NCBI GenBank assembly: GCA_035651155.1
Contig: DASRGG010000011.1
Span: forward strand, 62,001-126,000
Length of the DNA stretch: 64,000 nucleotides
Direction: 5' to 3'
Origin: CF-39 sp035651155
GTDB taxonomy: Bacteria; Chloroflexota; Limnocylindria; P2-11E
The stretch's first letter is position 1; each line of letters opens with the position of its first letter. Made by a program: the position numbers and the translations under genes. The notes beneath the pieces were generated by a model. It was not told where the DNA came from and made no database searches. It was given only the letters and a program-made list of their open reading frames with translations. Shown here one piece after another: positions 16,919 through 26,408 of the stretch.

Positions 16919-18753
16919 TTCGTGATCGTGATGTTCACGATGAGCCCGCGGTGGTCGCTCGCGCGCATCGTCACGTCGAGCGGCAGGGTGTGGGCCTGCC
17001 CGCCCACGACGCCCTTGCCGAAGACGTAGTCGATGCGCTTGGGCGGAGCATCCATCGTGGTCGTGTCGCCGGCGGACGCGCCGAGATCGTCCAGCCCTGC
17101 CTCGTTGAAGAGGCGGATCTCGATCGTGTCGGGCGTCGCGTTCAGGTCGCCCGCGATCACGATGGGCGTCGTGTCGATCCAGTTGCGGAAGATCGTGCGC
17201 ACCTGCTCCTGCCGGACCTGCGTGCCGTCGGAGAGCTCGTCGAGGTGCGTGCAGACGACCGTGACGCCCGAGGTCTTCACCGCGAGTGCGCCGCGCGGTT
17301 GATGCTTCACGCTCGGCTCGATCGCGTAGTGGACGCGCTGCACGTCGGTCATGTCGAAGCGCGACAGGATGGCGTCGCCGTACAGGTCGCCGATCGCGGG
17401 GAGCCACGTGTACCGCATCCCGAGCCGCTCCGCGAGCACCGAGAGCGCGTCGTGATCCTCGTCGATCATCCAACCGCGCGCGACCTCCTGGAGGCACAGC
17501 ACGTCCGGGGACTCCGCAGCGATGACCTCGACGAGGGGATCGAGGGATGGGATCTGCCCGGCGTCGAAACCCTGATGGATGTTGTAGGTCATGAGGCGGA
17601 AGGTGTTGCGGGCGGCTTCGGGCGCGGGCGCCTCTCGCGTGGACGTGAGCGCCGCGACCGGCAGGCCGACGGCGGCGATGCTCGCGGCGACCGCGACGAC
17701 GAGGCCGGGTGCGACGCGCGGCCTCGGCGCGAGGAGCGTGGCGAGCACCACGAGCGCGGTGGCTCCCCAGAGCGCCGGGTAGTACGCCCAGAACGCGTAG
17801 AACCCGAACGCGGCACCCGCGAACGCGAGCCATCCGACGGAGAGCGCGACGACGGCGACGATCGGCGCTCGCGACGGCCGGAGCGGACCGCCGAGCAGCG
17901 CGACGGCCGCCAGCACCGCGCCTGTCGCGAGGAGCGCCCCACCGGCGAGCGATGCGTAGGGCAGATGCGCCCACAGCACGATCGCGCCGATGGCGACCGC
18001 GGCGGCGGCGATCGCGCCGCGCGGCGCGAGTCGCCACGAGACGACCAGGCCCACGGCGATGCCGACGCCGAGCGCGACCTGGCCGATCTGCGTGGCACCC
18101 GCCGCCTCCGGGCCGAGCCCCAGACCCGCGGCGAGCGCCGCCTGCGCGCCGTTCGTCGCGCCGGTCTCCGCGACGAAGAGGAGGCACGGCGCCGCGAGAA
18201 GACCGATCGCTCCGCGCAGGTCGGGCGCCGTCCAGGTGCGGACGGGCGCGATGGTCACGAGGCCGGCCGCCCCGAAGAGCACGACGCCGACGAGCGCCAG
18301 CCCGACGGCCGCGGGCCACGGAAGGTCGGGGATGGCGACCGTTCGGAACGCCGCGCGCAGGGCCAGGTCGCACGCGAAGGCCACCGGCAGCGCGATCGGG
18401 AGCGGCGAGCGGCTCTCCGCGACGCGCGCGGCGTGCAGGAATGCGAGCCACCAGAATCCCGCGGCCAGCGCGATGACCGTGAGCGCCAGGTCGATCCAGT
18501 TGTTGCGCGACGCCACGGCGAGGAACGTCGCGAGCGCGAAGACTGCGGCGCTCGTACCGAGCGCGCGCGCCGGTCGCATGCGCCACGCCACGAGGATCGC
18601 GAGGAACGACGTGGCGAAGACCGCGGTCGCCATGATCGCCTGGCTCGTGGTCGGCGCCCCGAAGAACGTCTGCTGGAAGGTGGACGCGAACGTGCGGATG
18701 TCCGCGAGGAGGAAGAGCAGGCCGATGACGCCGAACGTCACCTCGCCGATCAC
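16915..18753 (-). CDS. Polytopic membrane protein with C-terminal endonuclease/exonuclease/phosphatase domain
   Basis: A 612-residue fusion. About 11 to 13 hydrophobic segments span residues 1-360 (first: VTFGVIGLLFLLADI). The C-terminal 250 residues form an EEP-fold catalytic domain: LMTYNIHQG, CLQEVARGW, VVCTHLDEL, IVIAGDLNATPDT and RASDHRGLIV carry the metal-binding and catalytic Asn, Glu, Asp and His. Related proteins are described as endonuclease/exonuclease/phosphatase-family membrane proteins. The substrate (nucleic acid, phospholipid or inositol phosphate) is not decidable. The domain is probably extracytoplasmic if the helix number is odd. The GTG start lies within a 23-bp tandem duplication. 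Confidence 0.85.
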   Translation of the reverse strand: MIGEVTFGVIGLLFLLADIRTFASTFQQTFFGAPTTSQAIMATAVFATSFLAILVAWRMRPARALGTSAAVFALATFLAVASRNNWIDLALTVIALAAGFWWLAFLHAARVAESRSPLPIALPVAFACDLALRAAFRTVAIPDLPWPAAVGLALVGVVLFGAAGLVTIAPVRTWTAPDLRGAIGLLAAPCLLFVAETGATNGAQAALAAGLGLGPEAAGATQIGQVALGVGIAVGLVVSWRLAPRGAIAAAAVAIGAIVLWAHLPYASLAGGALLATGAVLAAVALLGGPLRPSRAPIVAVVALSVGWLAFAGAAFGFYAFWAYYPALWGATALVVLATLLAPRPRVAPGLVVAVAASIAAVGLPVAALTSTREAPAPEAARNTFRLMTYNIHQGFDAGQIPSLDPLVEVIAAESPDVLCLQEVARGWMIDEDHDALSVLAERLGMRYTWLPAIGDLYGDAILSRFDMTDVQRVHYAIEPSVKHQPRGALAVKTSGVTVVCTHLDELSDGTQVRQEQVRTIFRNWIDTTPIVIAGDLNATPDTIEIRLFNEAGLDDLGASAGDTTTMDAPPKRIDYVFGKGVVGGQAHTLPLDVTMRASDHRGLIVNITITK

Positions 18754-18777
18754 GCGAACGTCACCTCGCCGATCACG
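18732..18777. repeat. 23-bp tandem duplication covering the EEP gene start
   Basis: Two head-to-tail copies of a 23-bp unit (18732-18754 and 18755-18777), starting CGAACGTCACCTCGCCG. Each copy contains a GTG start context on the minus strand. The outer copy reads GTG and eight codons and then a TGA that overlaps the GTG of the inner copy. The duplication therefore creates an 8-codon mini-ORF coupled to the real gene. It is visible directly; any regulatory effect is inference. Confidence 0.85.
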
Positions 18778-18794
18778 CGGGCGAGTCTATGAGC

Positions 18795-20471
18795 CTAGGA
18801 GCCGGCGTCCGCGGGCTTGCCCGCGGCGCCCCAGAGCTCGGCCAGCTCCTTCGCCGCGTCGTCGACATAGCCGCGCACGGCCTCGATCGCGAAGAACGTC
18901 GGGTCTTCGGCCATGGGGCCGAGCACGAGCGCGCCCGCCGCCTCGCCGGAGACGATGAGCGGGAGCGTCACGGAGCGCCCTCCATGCGTGAGCTTCTCGA
19001 TCGACTGCGCCCCCTCGTAATCGGTCGCCGGCCGCGTGATCTCGTACGCCGTGGGCGCCGGCACGATACGCGCCTCGCGGACCGCTCGCGCGATGGCGTT
19101 GTACCGATCGTCGAGCGGGATGCTGAACGTTCCGCTCGAGATGCCGAGCGCGTAGTCGACCTCCCGCGCTGCCTCGCCGTCCGACACGAGCTCGCCGCGC
19201 AGCGCGCCGGCGCCCGGATCGACGCCGACGAGGAATGCCGTCGCGAAGCCCGCGCCGGCGCAGCGCCGCAGGAGATCGCGCAGCACACCTTCCGCGCTGC
19301 GCACCGCTGCGGACGGCGGCGCGGCGGCCGCGGGCTGCGAGGCGGGCCCCTCCACCGCGGGTCGGGGCGCGGCGGTCGGCGCGATCGGCTGGGGCCCGCC
19401 GGCGGCGGCTGCCGGCTGGAAGCGTCCCAACGCGCGCACCTGCGCGAAATGCGGCGTCGCCGCCTCGACGATCGTCGCGATGAGCCGCAGCTCTTGATCG
19501 GTGAAGCCTTCGGCGCGGAACGTCTGCACGGTGACGATGCCGAAGACCTCGCCGCCGTTCGACATCGGCAGCTGCAGCACGATGACCTCGCGCACGCGGA
19601 CGTCGAGCTCCTCGCGGATCGCGAGGTCGCGCGCGAATACGTGCCAGCGGCGATCGCGGCGCGCCGCGTAGCAGGCCGGCCCGTCGTCGACGTGCTGCCT
19701 CCCGAGCTCGGCCGAATCGCGGTCCGGGCCGACGACTTTGTACCGGTACGCGACCTCGGGCCGCGAGCTGTGGAACAGCGCGACCGCGAACGCGGACGCG
19801 TCGGAGACGGTGCTCAGCGCGTCCCGCAGCACGCGGCCGAGACTGCGCGCGTCGGTCGCGGCGGCCAGAGCGCCGCGCACCTCGTCGACCACCACGTCGC
19901 TCGCGACGGTCACGCGACGCTCGGGCTCCCCGTGCGGCGCGGCGGGCGCGGCCTCGTCCCCGCGCTGCTCCGCCTCGGGCAGCGGCGGAGGCGTCGCGGC
20001 CACGGACGCCGACTCGCCGGCGACGGCCGAGGCGATGAGCTCGCACGAGAGGTCGAGCGCCTCACGCGTCTGCTGGCTCATCGGCAGCCGCGTGATGAGC
20101 GTGCCGAGCAGCACGCCGACGGTACGTCCCTGGAAGACGAGGCGCGAGATCAGGAGGCGCGGGGGCGCGCCGACCCACTCGGCCTGGAAGGGCACGGGCC
20201 AGTCGAGGGCCACGGCACGGTTCGCCGGCAGCGTGTCGTCCGGCAGCTGGAGCGTGGTGAGCCGTCGATCGTGGAGCCACGGCATGCGGCCGACGGACGC
20301 GACGACGCCGTCGCTCGCCGGAGGCTGGCGGACGACCGCCGCGCCCATGAGGAACGGGACGCTGCTCAACAGGATGCGGAGCGTGGCCTCGACCGGCGGC
20401 GTGATCGGCACGACGTTCGGTGCCGCACCGCGTGCGGATTCGGCCCCACTCACAGGATCAGTGATCGCCAA
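18795..20471 (-). CDS. Multi-GAF domain protein without an obvious output domain
   Basis: A 558-residue soluble protein. Three GAF-like modules are suggested, at about residues 25-150, 190-345 and 400-545, separated by Ala/Pro-rich linkers. The middle module is the most typical (VFGIVTVQTFRAEGFTDQEL, then LRLIATIVEAATPHFAQV). The last has a similar ending around VTLPLIVSGEAAGALVLGP. There is no histidine kinase, GGDEF, HTH or phosphatase motif. The TTG start at 20471 has a GGAGG site 8 bp upstream. It may act as a sensor in trans. The upstream gap (20472-20601) holds no gene. Confidence 0.75.
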   Translation of the reverse strand: MAITDPVSGAESARGAAPNVVPITPPVEATLRILLSSVPFLMGAAVVRQPPASDGVVASVGRMPWLHDRRLTTLQLPDDTLPANRAVALDWPVPFQAEWVGAPPRLLISRLVFQGRTVGVLLGTLITRLPMSQQTREALDLSCELIASAVAGESASVAATPPPLPEAEQRGDEAAPAAPHGEPERRVTVASDVVVDEVRGALAAATDARSLGRVLRDALSTVSDASAFAVALFHSSRPEVAYRYKVVGPDRDSAELGRQHVDDGPACYAARRDRRWHVFARDLAIREELDVRVREVIVLQLPMSNGGEVFGIVTVQTFRAEGFTDQELRLIATIVEAATPHFAQVRALGRFQPAAAAGGPQPIAPTAAPRPAVEGPASQPAAAAPPSAAVRSAEGVLRDLLRRCAGAGFATAFLVGVDPGAGALRGELVSDGEAAREVDYALGISSGTFSIPLDDRYNAIARAVREARIVPAPTAYEITRPATDYEGAQSIEKLTHGGRSVTLPLIVSGEAAGALVLGPMAEDPTFFAIEAVRGYVDDAAKELAELWGAAGKPADAGS

Positions 20472-20601
20472 CTGCTCGGCCTCCTGCCGTCGCGGTCAGT
20501 GGTCGTCGCTCCTAGTTCTATCTCGCGGAAGCATGCTCCAGTCAGCCGCCGGCGGGGGATGCCTGGCTTGGGGGAGTACGGACGTACGGGTCGGGTGACG
20601 G

Positions 20602-21369
20602 TCAATGCGCGGACGTGCCGCCGTCGACGAGGAGCGTCTGTCCGGTGATGAACCCTGCCGCGGGCGAGGCGAAGAAGACGACCGCGGCGGCCACGTCCTC
20701 AGGCGTCGCAAGGCGCCCGAGCGGCGTGCGCGACAGCTCCTCCTCGCGGTATCCCGGAACGGCGCGCATGCGCTCGCGCGTGAGATCCGTCTCGACCAGG
20801 CTGGGGCCCACCGCGTTCACAGTGATCCCGTGCGGCGCGAGCTCGAGCGCGAGGGACCGCGTGACGTTCACCACCGCGCCTTTGGCGGCGCTATATGCCA
20901 CGCGCTCGCGCCGCCCGGTCACGCCGTAGACCGACGCGACGTTGACCACGCGGCCGCCCGTGCCAGCCGCCGCCATCCGCGCCGCGGCGGCCTGCGTCAC
21001 GAACACCAGCCCCTTGAGATCCGTGTCGACCACCGTGTCCCACGACGGCTCGTCGAGGTCGAAGATGTCCTGCGGGATATTCGTCCCCGCGTTGTTCACG
21101 AGGATGTCGAGGCCGCCCCACTCGCGGTCTAGCCGCTCGAAGCAGACGCGGATCGATTGCGCATGGCGAACATCGAGCAGCAGCGCGATCGAGCGGCGCC
21201 CTTTGGCGCGTATTTCGCGCGCGATCGGCTCGGCGTCGTCGCCATTTCGCGATGTGACAGCGACGTCGGCGCCGTTGCCCGCGAGCGCGAGTGCGATCGC
21301 ACGGCCGATACCGCGCGAACCGCCCGTGACGAGCGCTCGCTTCCCCTCCGACCCGAATGCTCCAGCCAT
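20602..21369 (-). CDS. SDR family oxidoreductase
   Basis: A classical short-chain dehydrogenase/reductase of 255 residues. The Rossmann motif ALVTGGSRGIGRAIA is near the N-terminus, NNAG is in DILVNNAGTN, and the catalytic Ser, Tyr and Lys lie around NVASVYG and VAYSAAKGAVVN. The C-terminal GFITGQTLLVDGGTSAH is typical of FabG-like and sugar/steroid dehydrogenase-like members. The substrate is unknown. It is divergent from malate synthase with 24 bp between the start codons. Confidence 0.92.
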   Translation of the reverse strand: MAGAFGSEGKRALVTGGSRGIGRAIALALAGNGADVAVTSRNGDDAEPIAREIRAKGRRSIALLLDVRHAQSIRVCFERLDREWGGLDILVNNAGTNIPQDIFDLDEPSWDTVVDTDLKGLVFVTQAAAARMAAAGTGGRVVNVASVYGVTGRRERVAYSAAKGAVVNVTRSLALELAPHGITVNAVGPSLVETDLTRERMRAVPGYREEELSRTPLGRLATPEDVAAAVVFFASPAAGFITGQTLLVDGGTSAH

Positions 21370-21393
21370 CAGCGCTATGCGAGCATACGGGCG

Positions 21394-23001
21394 ATGGGCG
21401 TGAGCGCCGGAGAAGTGCGCATCCCGCGGAACGCGTCGGACACGCGGGGCATCGCGGAGGAGCTCCTCACACGGGAGGCCATCGACTTCCTCGCGCGTCT
21501 GCATCGCGAGGTCGAGCCGACGCGGCTCGGCCTGATGGACGCGCGGCGGCAACGCTGGCAGGAGCTCCGCGCGGGCGGAACGCTCGGCTTCCCCGCGGAG
21601 ACGGTGGCGCAGCGCAAGGCCGAGTGGCGGGTGGCCGAGGTCCCCTCCGACCTGCAGGTCCGAAAGGTCGAGATCACCGGTCCGACGGACCGCAAGATGA
21701 TCATCAACGCGCTGAACTCCGGCGCTTCCGTGTACATGGCGGACTTCGAGGACGCGAACACGCCGACCTGGCGCAACATGATCGAAGGGCAGCGCAATCT
21801 GATCGACGCGATCGAGCGGACGATCGAGTTCAGGAACCCCGACGGGCGCGTCTACCGGCTCGACGACCGCACCGCGACGCTCGTCGTCCGTCCGCGCGGC
21901 TGGCACCTACCGGAGCGGCATTTCCTCGTCGACGGAGCGCCGATCTCCGGTCCGGTGTTCGACTTCGGCCTGTACTTCTTCCACAACGCGGCGCGGCTTC
22001 TCGAACGCGGAAGCGGACCGTACTTCTACCTGCCGAAGACGGAGAGCTACCGCGAGGCGCGTCTATGGAACGAGATCTTCCGCTGGTCCGAGGACGATCT
22101 GCACATCCCGCGCGGCTCGATCAAGGCGACCGTGCTCGTCGAGGTGATCACGCTCGCGTTCGAGATGGACGAGGTGCTGTACGAGCTGCGCGACCATTCG
22201 GGCGGCCTCAACGCCGGGCGCTGGGACTACATGTTCAGCCTCATCAAGAAGTTCGCCGGCCGGCCGGAGTTCATCCTCCCGGACCGCGCGCAGGTCACGA
22301 TGACCGTCCCCTTCATGCGCGCGTACACCGAGCTCCTCGTGCAGACCTGCCATCGCCGCGGCGCGTTCGCGCTCGGCGGCATGGCGGCGTTCATCCCGAA
22401 CCGCCGCGATCCGAAGGTCACCGAGACGGCGCTCGCGAAAGTACGCGAAGACAAGCAGCGTGAGGCGACGGACGGCTTCGACGGCACGTGGGTCGCGCAC
22501 CCCGATCTCGTCGGGACGGCGATGAGCGAGTTCGACCGCGTGCTCGGACGCAGGAAGAACCAGCTCGACCGCGTGCGTCCCGACGTCACCACGACGGCGG
22601 CGCAGCTGCTCGACGTGAAGATCCCGGGCTCGACGATCACCGACGCGGGACTGCGGACGAACGTGAGCGTCGGCATCCAGTACATCGCCTCGTGGCTGCG
22701 CGGCACGGGCGCCGCGGCGATCAACAACCTCATGGAGGACGCCGCCACCGCCGAGATCTCCCGCTCGCAGGTCTGGCAATGGGTCCACCACGGAGTCGAG
22801 CTCGCGGAGGGTCGGACCGTCACGCGCGAGCTCGTTCGCTCGGTGCGCGATGAGGAGCTCGGGAAGATCAGGGCGGTCCTCGGCGACGCGAGCTACGCGC
22901 AGGGCCGCTTCGACGAGGCCGCATCGCTCTTCGACGAGGTGGCCCTCTCGGACGACTTCGTCGAGTTCCTCACGCTCCCCGGCTACGCTCGACTGGACTA
23001 G
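21394..23001 (+). CDS. aceB: Malate synthase A
   Basis: Condenses glyoxylate and acetyl-CoA to malate. At 535 residues it has the length of the A isoform. Signature blocks are VYMADFEDANTPTWRNMIEG, the acetyl-CoA/glyoxylate region VRPRGWHLPERH, PYFYLPKTESYREARLWNEI and GSIKATVLVEVITLAFEMDE, and later GMAAFIPNRRDP. The start is the ATG at 21394. No isocitrate lyase is nearby, so the glyoxylate source is unclear in this window. The 174-bp convergent gap to gatB (23002-23175) shows no gene. Confidence 0.96.
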   Translation: MGVSAGEVRIPRNASDTRGIAEELLTREAIDFLARLHREVEPTRLGLMDARRQRWQELRAGGTLGFPAETVAQRKAEWRVAEVPSDLQVRKVEITGPTDRKMIINALNSGASVYMADFEDANTPTWRNMIEGQRNLIDAIERTIEFRNPDGRVYRLDDRTATLVVRPRGWHLPERHFLVDGAPISGPVFDFGLYFFHNAARLLERGSGPYFYLPKTESYREARLWNEIFRWSEDDLHIPRGSIKATVLVEVITLAFEMDEVLYELRDHSGGLNAGRWDYMFSLIKKFAGRPEFILPDRAQVTMTVPFMRAYTELLVQTCHRRGAFALGGMAAFIPNRRDPKVTETALAKVREDKQREATDGFDGTWVAHPDLVGTAMSEFDRVLGRRKNQLDRVRPDVTTTAAQLLDVKIPGSTITDAGLRTNVSVGIQYIASWLRGTGAAAINNLMEDAATAEISRSQVWQWVHHGVELAEGRTVTRELVRSVRDEELGKIRAVLGDASYAQGRFDEAASLFDEVALSDDFVEFLTLPGYARLD

Positions 23002-23175
23002 CGAGGCTGGCCATCGGCACGCGCGCTTTCAAGCGGCGCGAACGCCCGCCGAACGCGAGACTCTGCGTTCACCCGGCTCGCTGGCCGGAGCGCTCCGGAC
23101 CCGCGACGCGCGTGAGGTCAGAGCTCATCGCGAACGTCGGCGACGAGCCAATGGCACGCCGGCGCAGCCCCTCGC

Positions 23176-24630
23176 TCAGCGCGCGACGCGCTCCACGAGC
23201 ACCTTGTTGATGACCGCGGGGTTGGCCTTGCCGCCCATGCGCTTCATCACCGCGCCGACGAGCGCACCGAGCGCGCGCTCGTTGCCCGCCTTGTAGTCCG
23301 CGACGGCCTTCGGGTTCTCCGCGAGCACCGCGTCGACCGCGGCCGCGATGGCCGCCTCGTCCGAGACCTGGGCCAGCCCCTTCGTCTTCACGACCGCGGC
23401 CGGCTCCTCACCCGATCGCCAGACCTCTGCGAACACGTCCTTCGCCGCCGTCGTCGAGAGCTCACCGCTCTTCACGAGCCGCACCAGCGAGCCGATGTGC
23501 CGCGGCCGGAGCTTCGTGGACGCGATCGATCCGCCATCAGTCTTCACGTACCGGAGGACCTCGCCGGTCATCCAGTTCGCGACGGCCTTCGCGTCGCCGC
23601 CGGCGGCCTTCACGGCCTCCTCGAAGAAATCGGCGAGCGCGCGATCCGACACGAGCACGCGCGCGTCGTACTCGGAGAGGCCGTACGCGGACACGAACCG
23701 GGCGCGGCGCTGCGGCGGCATCTCGGGGATCGCGGCACGGAGCCGCGTCACGAGGTCGCGCGGGATCTCGAAGCGCACGAGGTCGGGCTCGGGGAAGTAG
23801 CGGTAGTCCTGGACGTCCTCCTTCGAGCGCTGCAGGAACGTCTGCTTCCGCTCCGGGCTCCAGCCGACGGTGATCTTGCCCTTCCGCGTTCGGATCTCTC
23901 CGCCGTCCCGCCACTCGCGCCACAGCCGGTCGGCCTCGTACGGGATCGCCTCGCGGATGGCCTGGTAGCTGTTCAGGTTCTTGATCTCGCTCTGCGGGGG
24001 CCAGCGCGTCTCCCCACCCTCGGTGAAGCGGATCGAGACGTTCACGTCGAAGCGTCCCGCGCCCTCCTCGAGGCGCATCTCGCTCACGCCGGCCCCCACG
24101 ATGACCTCTCGCAGCGCGGTGACGTACGCGACCGCCTCGTCCACCGACGACATGTCGGGCTCGCTCACGATCTCGAGGAGCGGCACGCCCGAGCGGTTGA
24201 AGTCGATGAGCGCGTACCCCTCGCCGTGCTTGGTGTTCGCGGTGTCCTCCTCCAGATGCGCGCGGTGGATGCGCACGCGCTTGGTGCCGTCGCCGCTCGG
24301 GATCTCGAGCCAGCCGTTCACGTTGAACGGGAGGTCGTACTGCGAGATCTGGTAGCCCTTCGGCAGGTCGGGGTACATGTAATTCTTGCGGTCGAACTTC
24401 GTGTGCTCGGGCACCTCGCAGTTGAGCGCGAGGCCCGCGGTGATCGCGAGCTCGATCGCGCGCCGGTTCGGGACCGGGAGCGCGCCCGGCAGACCCAGGC
24501 AGACCGGGCACACGAGCGAGTTCGCCGGCGCCCCGAACCACTTCGCGCTGCAGGCGCAGAACATCTTCGACGCGGTCCCGAGCTCGACGTGCGTCTCGAT
24601 GCCGATGACGAGCTCGTACGGTGTCGTCAT
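23176..24630 (-). CDS. gatB: Asp-tRNA(Asn)/Glu-tRNA(Gln) amidotransferase subunit B
   Basis: The tRNA-binding and kinase subunit of the GatCAB transamidase, which makes Gln-tRNA(Gln) and/or Asn-tRNA(Asn). The start MTTPYELVIGIETHVEL and the catalytic-domain blocks LVCPVCLGLPGALPVPNR, DFNRSGVPLLEIVSEPD and RTRKGKITVGWSPERKQ are diagnostic. The C-terminal YqeY-like helical domain ends GGKANPAVINKVLVE. It has 484 residues. Its ATG overlaps the stop of the upstream small gene (ATGA). gatC and gatA lie 2 kb upstream in the same coupled operon. Confidence 0.97.
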   Translation of the reverse strand: MTTPYELVIGIETHVELGTASKMFCACSAKWFGAPANSLVCPVCLGLPGALPVPNRRAIELAITAGLALNCEVPEHTKFDRKNYMYPDLPKGYQISQYDLPFNVNGWLEIPSGDGTKRVRIHRAHLEEDTANTKHGEGYALIDFNRSGVPLLEIVSEPDMSSVDEAVAYVTALREVIVGAGVSEMRLEEGAGRFDVNVSIRFTEGGETRWPPQSEIKNLNSYQAIREAIPYEADRLWREWRDGGEIRTRKGKITVGWSPERKQTFLQRSKEDVQDYRYFPEPDLVRFEIPRDLVTRLRAAIPEMPPQRRARFVSAYGLSEYDARVLVSDRALADFFEEAVKAAGGDAKAVANWMTGEVLRYVKTDGGSIASTKLRPRHIGSLVRLVKSGELSTTAAKDVFAEVWRSGEEPAAVVKTKGLAQVSDEAAIAAAVDAVLAENPKAVADYKAGNERALGALVGAVMKRMGGKANPAVINKVLVERVAR

Positions 24631-25238
24631 GGTGTCTGCCGCGGCCGCGGGATGCCTGTCGGCACGGGCCCGAGCGTCCTTTCGTCGGCCTGGATGACGC
24701 GGCTCAGGTTGACGATGACCCGATCTCCGCTCACCGAGACAAGATACTGGTCGAGATCGCGCGCGCCGGAGTCGATCGCTCGGCCGCGACCGTTGAAGGT
24801 CGGCGCGGCGCCCCCGCCGCACTCCGCGATGAAAGTGCGGTCATCGAGCGACGACCCGCTCATGGCCTCGACGGTACAGGCCGGCGAGCTCGCCGGGCGC
24901 GGTGCGTAGGTCGTGCGCACCGCGACGTACCGGCCCTTCGCGGGCTGCGCGATGAGGAACTCCTCGTCGGACCGCACGATGGGGATGCCGATGCGCTTCG
25001 CCGGCGCGCCGACGGCGGGGAGATCCGAGACCGCGAGCACGAGGCGATCCCCGGGCACGAGGGCCGGCGGTGTCGCGAGCTGCGGCGCGAGCGCCGCGAT
25101 CGCCACCACGACCACGACGACGAGCCCCGCGAACAGCAGGAGCGCGACGAGCAGGTACTGCTTCCAGACCGGCGTCGGGTCGAGCGATTCCGGCCCGGCC
25201 CAGTGTTCGGCCGGCTGATCGTCATAGCGCGTCCCCAT
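24627..25238 (-). CDS. Membrane-anchored protein with a degenerate Rieske-like region
   Basis: A 203-residue protein of unknown function. A single transmembrane helix (YLLVALLLFAGLVVVVVVAI, about 28-47) is followed by an extracytoplasmic domain. The last 60 residues (AECGGGAAPTFNGRGRAID, then DLDQYLVSVSGDRVIVN) resemble the end of Rieske [2Fe-2S] domains, but the Cys-x-His and Cys-x2-His ligands are missing. Only two cysteines (ACTVE, AECGG) remain. It is embedded between the aminotransferase and gatB, with an ATGA overlap into gatB and no gap after the aminotransferase. The Rieske relation is inference from pattern only. Confidence 0.75.
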   Translation of the reverse strand: MGTRYDDQPAEHWAGPESLDPTPVWKQYLLVALLLFAGLVVVVVVAIAALAPQLATPPALVPGDRLVLAVSDLPAVGAPAKRIGIPIVRSDEEFLIAQPAKGRYVAVRTTYAPRPASSPACTVEAMSGSSLDDRTFIAECGGGAAPTFNGRGRAIDSGARDLDQYLVSVSGDRVIVNLSRVIQADERTLGPVPTGIPRPRQTP

Positions 25239-26408
25239 CTACGACAGGCGCGCGATGAACCGCTCGATGCGGTCGCAGGCCTCGCCGATATTCTCGAGCG
25301 ACGCGGCGTAGCAGGCGCGCACGTGACCTCTGCCGCGCTCGCCGAAGGCGTTGCCCGGCACGACGACGACCTTCTCCTCTTCGAGCAGCCGCTCGCAGAA
25401 CTCGTCGTCGGAGAGGCCCGTCGAGGAGATGTTCGGGAAGCAGTAGAACGCGCCGCGCGGCTCGAAGCACCGCAGGCCCATCCCGTTGAAGCGCCGCCAC
25501 ATGAGCTGACGGCGCTCGTCGTACGCCTTCACCATGCGCAGCACCTCGGCCTCGCCGTTCCGCAGGGCCTCGAGCGCCGCGTACTGCGCGGCGGTGGGCA
25601 CGCACATGACGGTGTACTGGTGGATCTTCATCATCTGCTCGACGATCTCGGCCGGCGCGCAGGCGTATCCGACGCGCCAGCCGGTCATCGCGTACGACTT
25701 CGAGAAGCCCGCGAGGTAGACCGTGCGCTCCTTCATCTCCGGGACCTGTGCGATCGAGTGGTGCTCGATCCCGTAGACGAGCCGATCGTAGATCTCGTCG
25801 GCGTACACGAGGAGGTCGTGCTGCCGGGCCAGGCGCGCGATGCCCTCGACGTCCTCCTTCAGGAGGACTCCGCCGGTGGGGTTGTTCGGGAAGCCCAGGA
25901 GGATGGCGCGCGTCCGCGGGGTGATCGCCTTGGCGACGGCCGACGCCGTGAGCCGGAACCCCTGCGACTCCTCGGTCGGGATCGGCACGGGCACGCCGCC
26001 GGCGAGCACGATGCCGGGCACGTAGGCGACGTACGACGGGTCCGCCAGGATGACCTCGTCGCCGTCGTTGAGCGTCGCGCGCAGCGCGAGGTCGACCGCC
26101 TCGGAGACGCCGACCGTGACGAGGACCTCGCGGTCGGGGTCGTAGCGCACGCCGCGCAGCTTCGCGGTGTGCTCGCTTATGGCGACGCGCAGCGGCTTGA
26201 TGCCGTAGTTCGAGGTGTACTTCGTCTTCCCCTCTTTGATCGAGCGGATCGCGGCGTCGCGGAACGGCTCGGGCGTGATGAAGTCGGGCTCCCCCACGCC
26301 GAGCGAGATGGCCCCCTCGACGCCGGCGATGAGATCGAAGAATCGGCGGATGCCGCTCGCGGGGATCTTCGACACGCGTGAGCTCGTGAGCGGTCGCATC
26401 GTCTTCAT
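25239..26408 (-). CDS. PLP-dependent class I/II aminotransferase
   Basis: A fold-type I aminotransferase of 389 residues, similar to aspartate/aromatic aminotransferases of the AspC/DapL-like clade. It contains SLGVGEPDF, YTSNYGIKPLR, LLGFPNNPTGGVL, VYADEIYD and the PLP-binding lysine in LAGFSKSYAMTGWRVGYA. The C-terminal RACYAASLENIGEACDRIE carries the substrate-carboxylate Arg region. Its ATG overlaps the gatA stop (ATGA). Its position inside the gat operon suggests supply or balance of Asp/Glu for tRNA-dependent amidation, but this is inference. Confidence 0.94.
   Translation of the reverse strand: MKTMRPLTSSRVSKIPASGIRRFFDLIAGVEGAISLGVGEPDFITPEPFRDAAIRSIKEGKTKYTSNYGIKPLRVAISEHTAKLRGVRYDPDREVLVTVGVSEAVDLALRATLNDGDEVILADPSYVAYVPGIVLAGGVPVPIPTEESQGFRLTASAVAKAITPRTRAILLGFPNNPTGGVLLKEDVEGIARLARQHDLLVYADEIYDRLVYGIEHHSIAQVPEMKERTVYLAGFSKSYAMTGWRVGYACAPAEIVEQMMKIHQYTVMCVPTAAQYAALEALRNGEAEVLRMVKAYDERRQLMWRRFNGMGLRCFEPRGAFYCFPNISSTGLSDDEFCERLLEEEKVVVVPGNAFGERGRGHVRACYAASLENIGEACDRIERFIARLS

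Noticed and set aside
21157..21393. N-terminal extension of malate synthase
   Set aside because: The frame is open upstream, but that part overlaps the divergent SDR gene and lacks family similarity; the ATG at 21394 fits the normal length.
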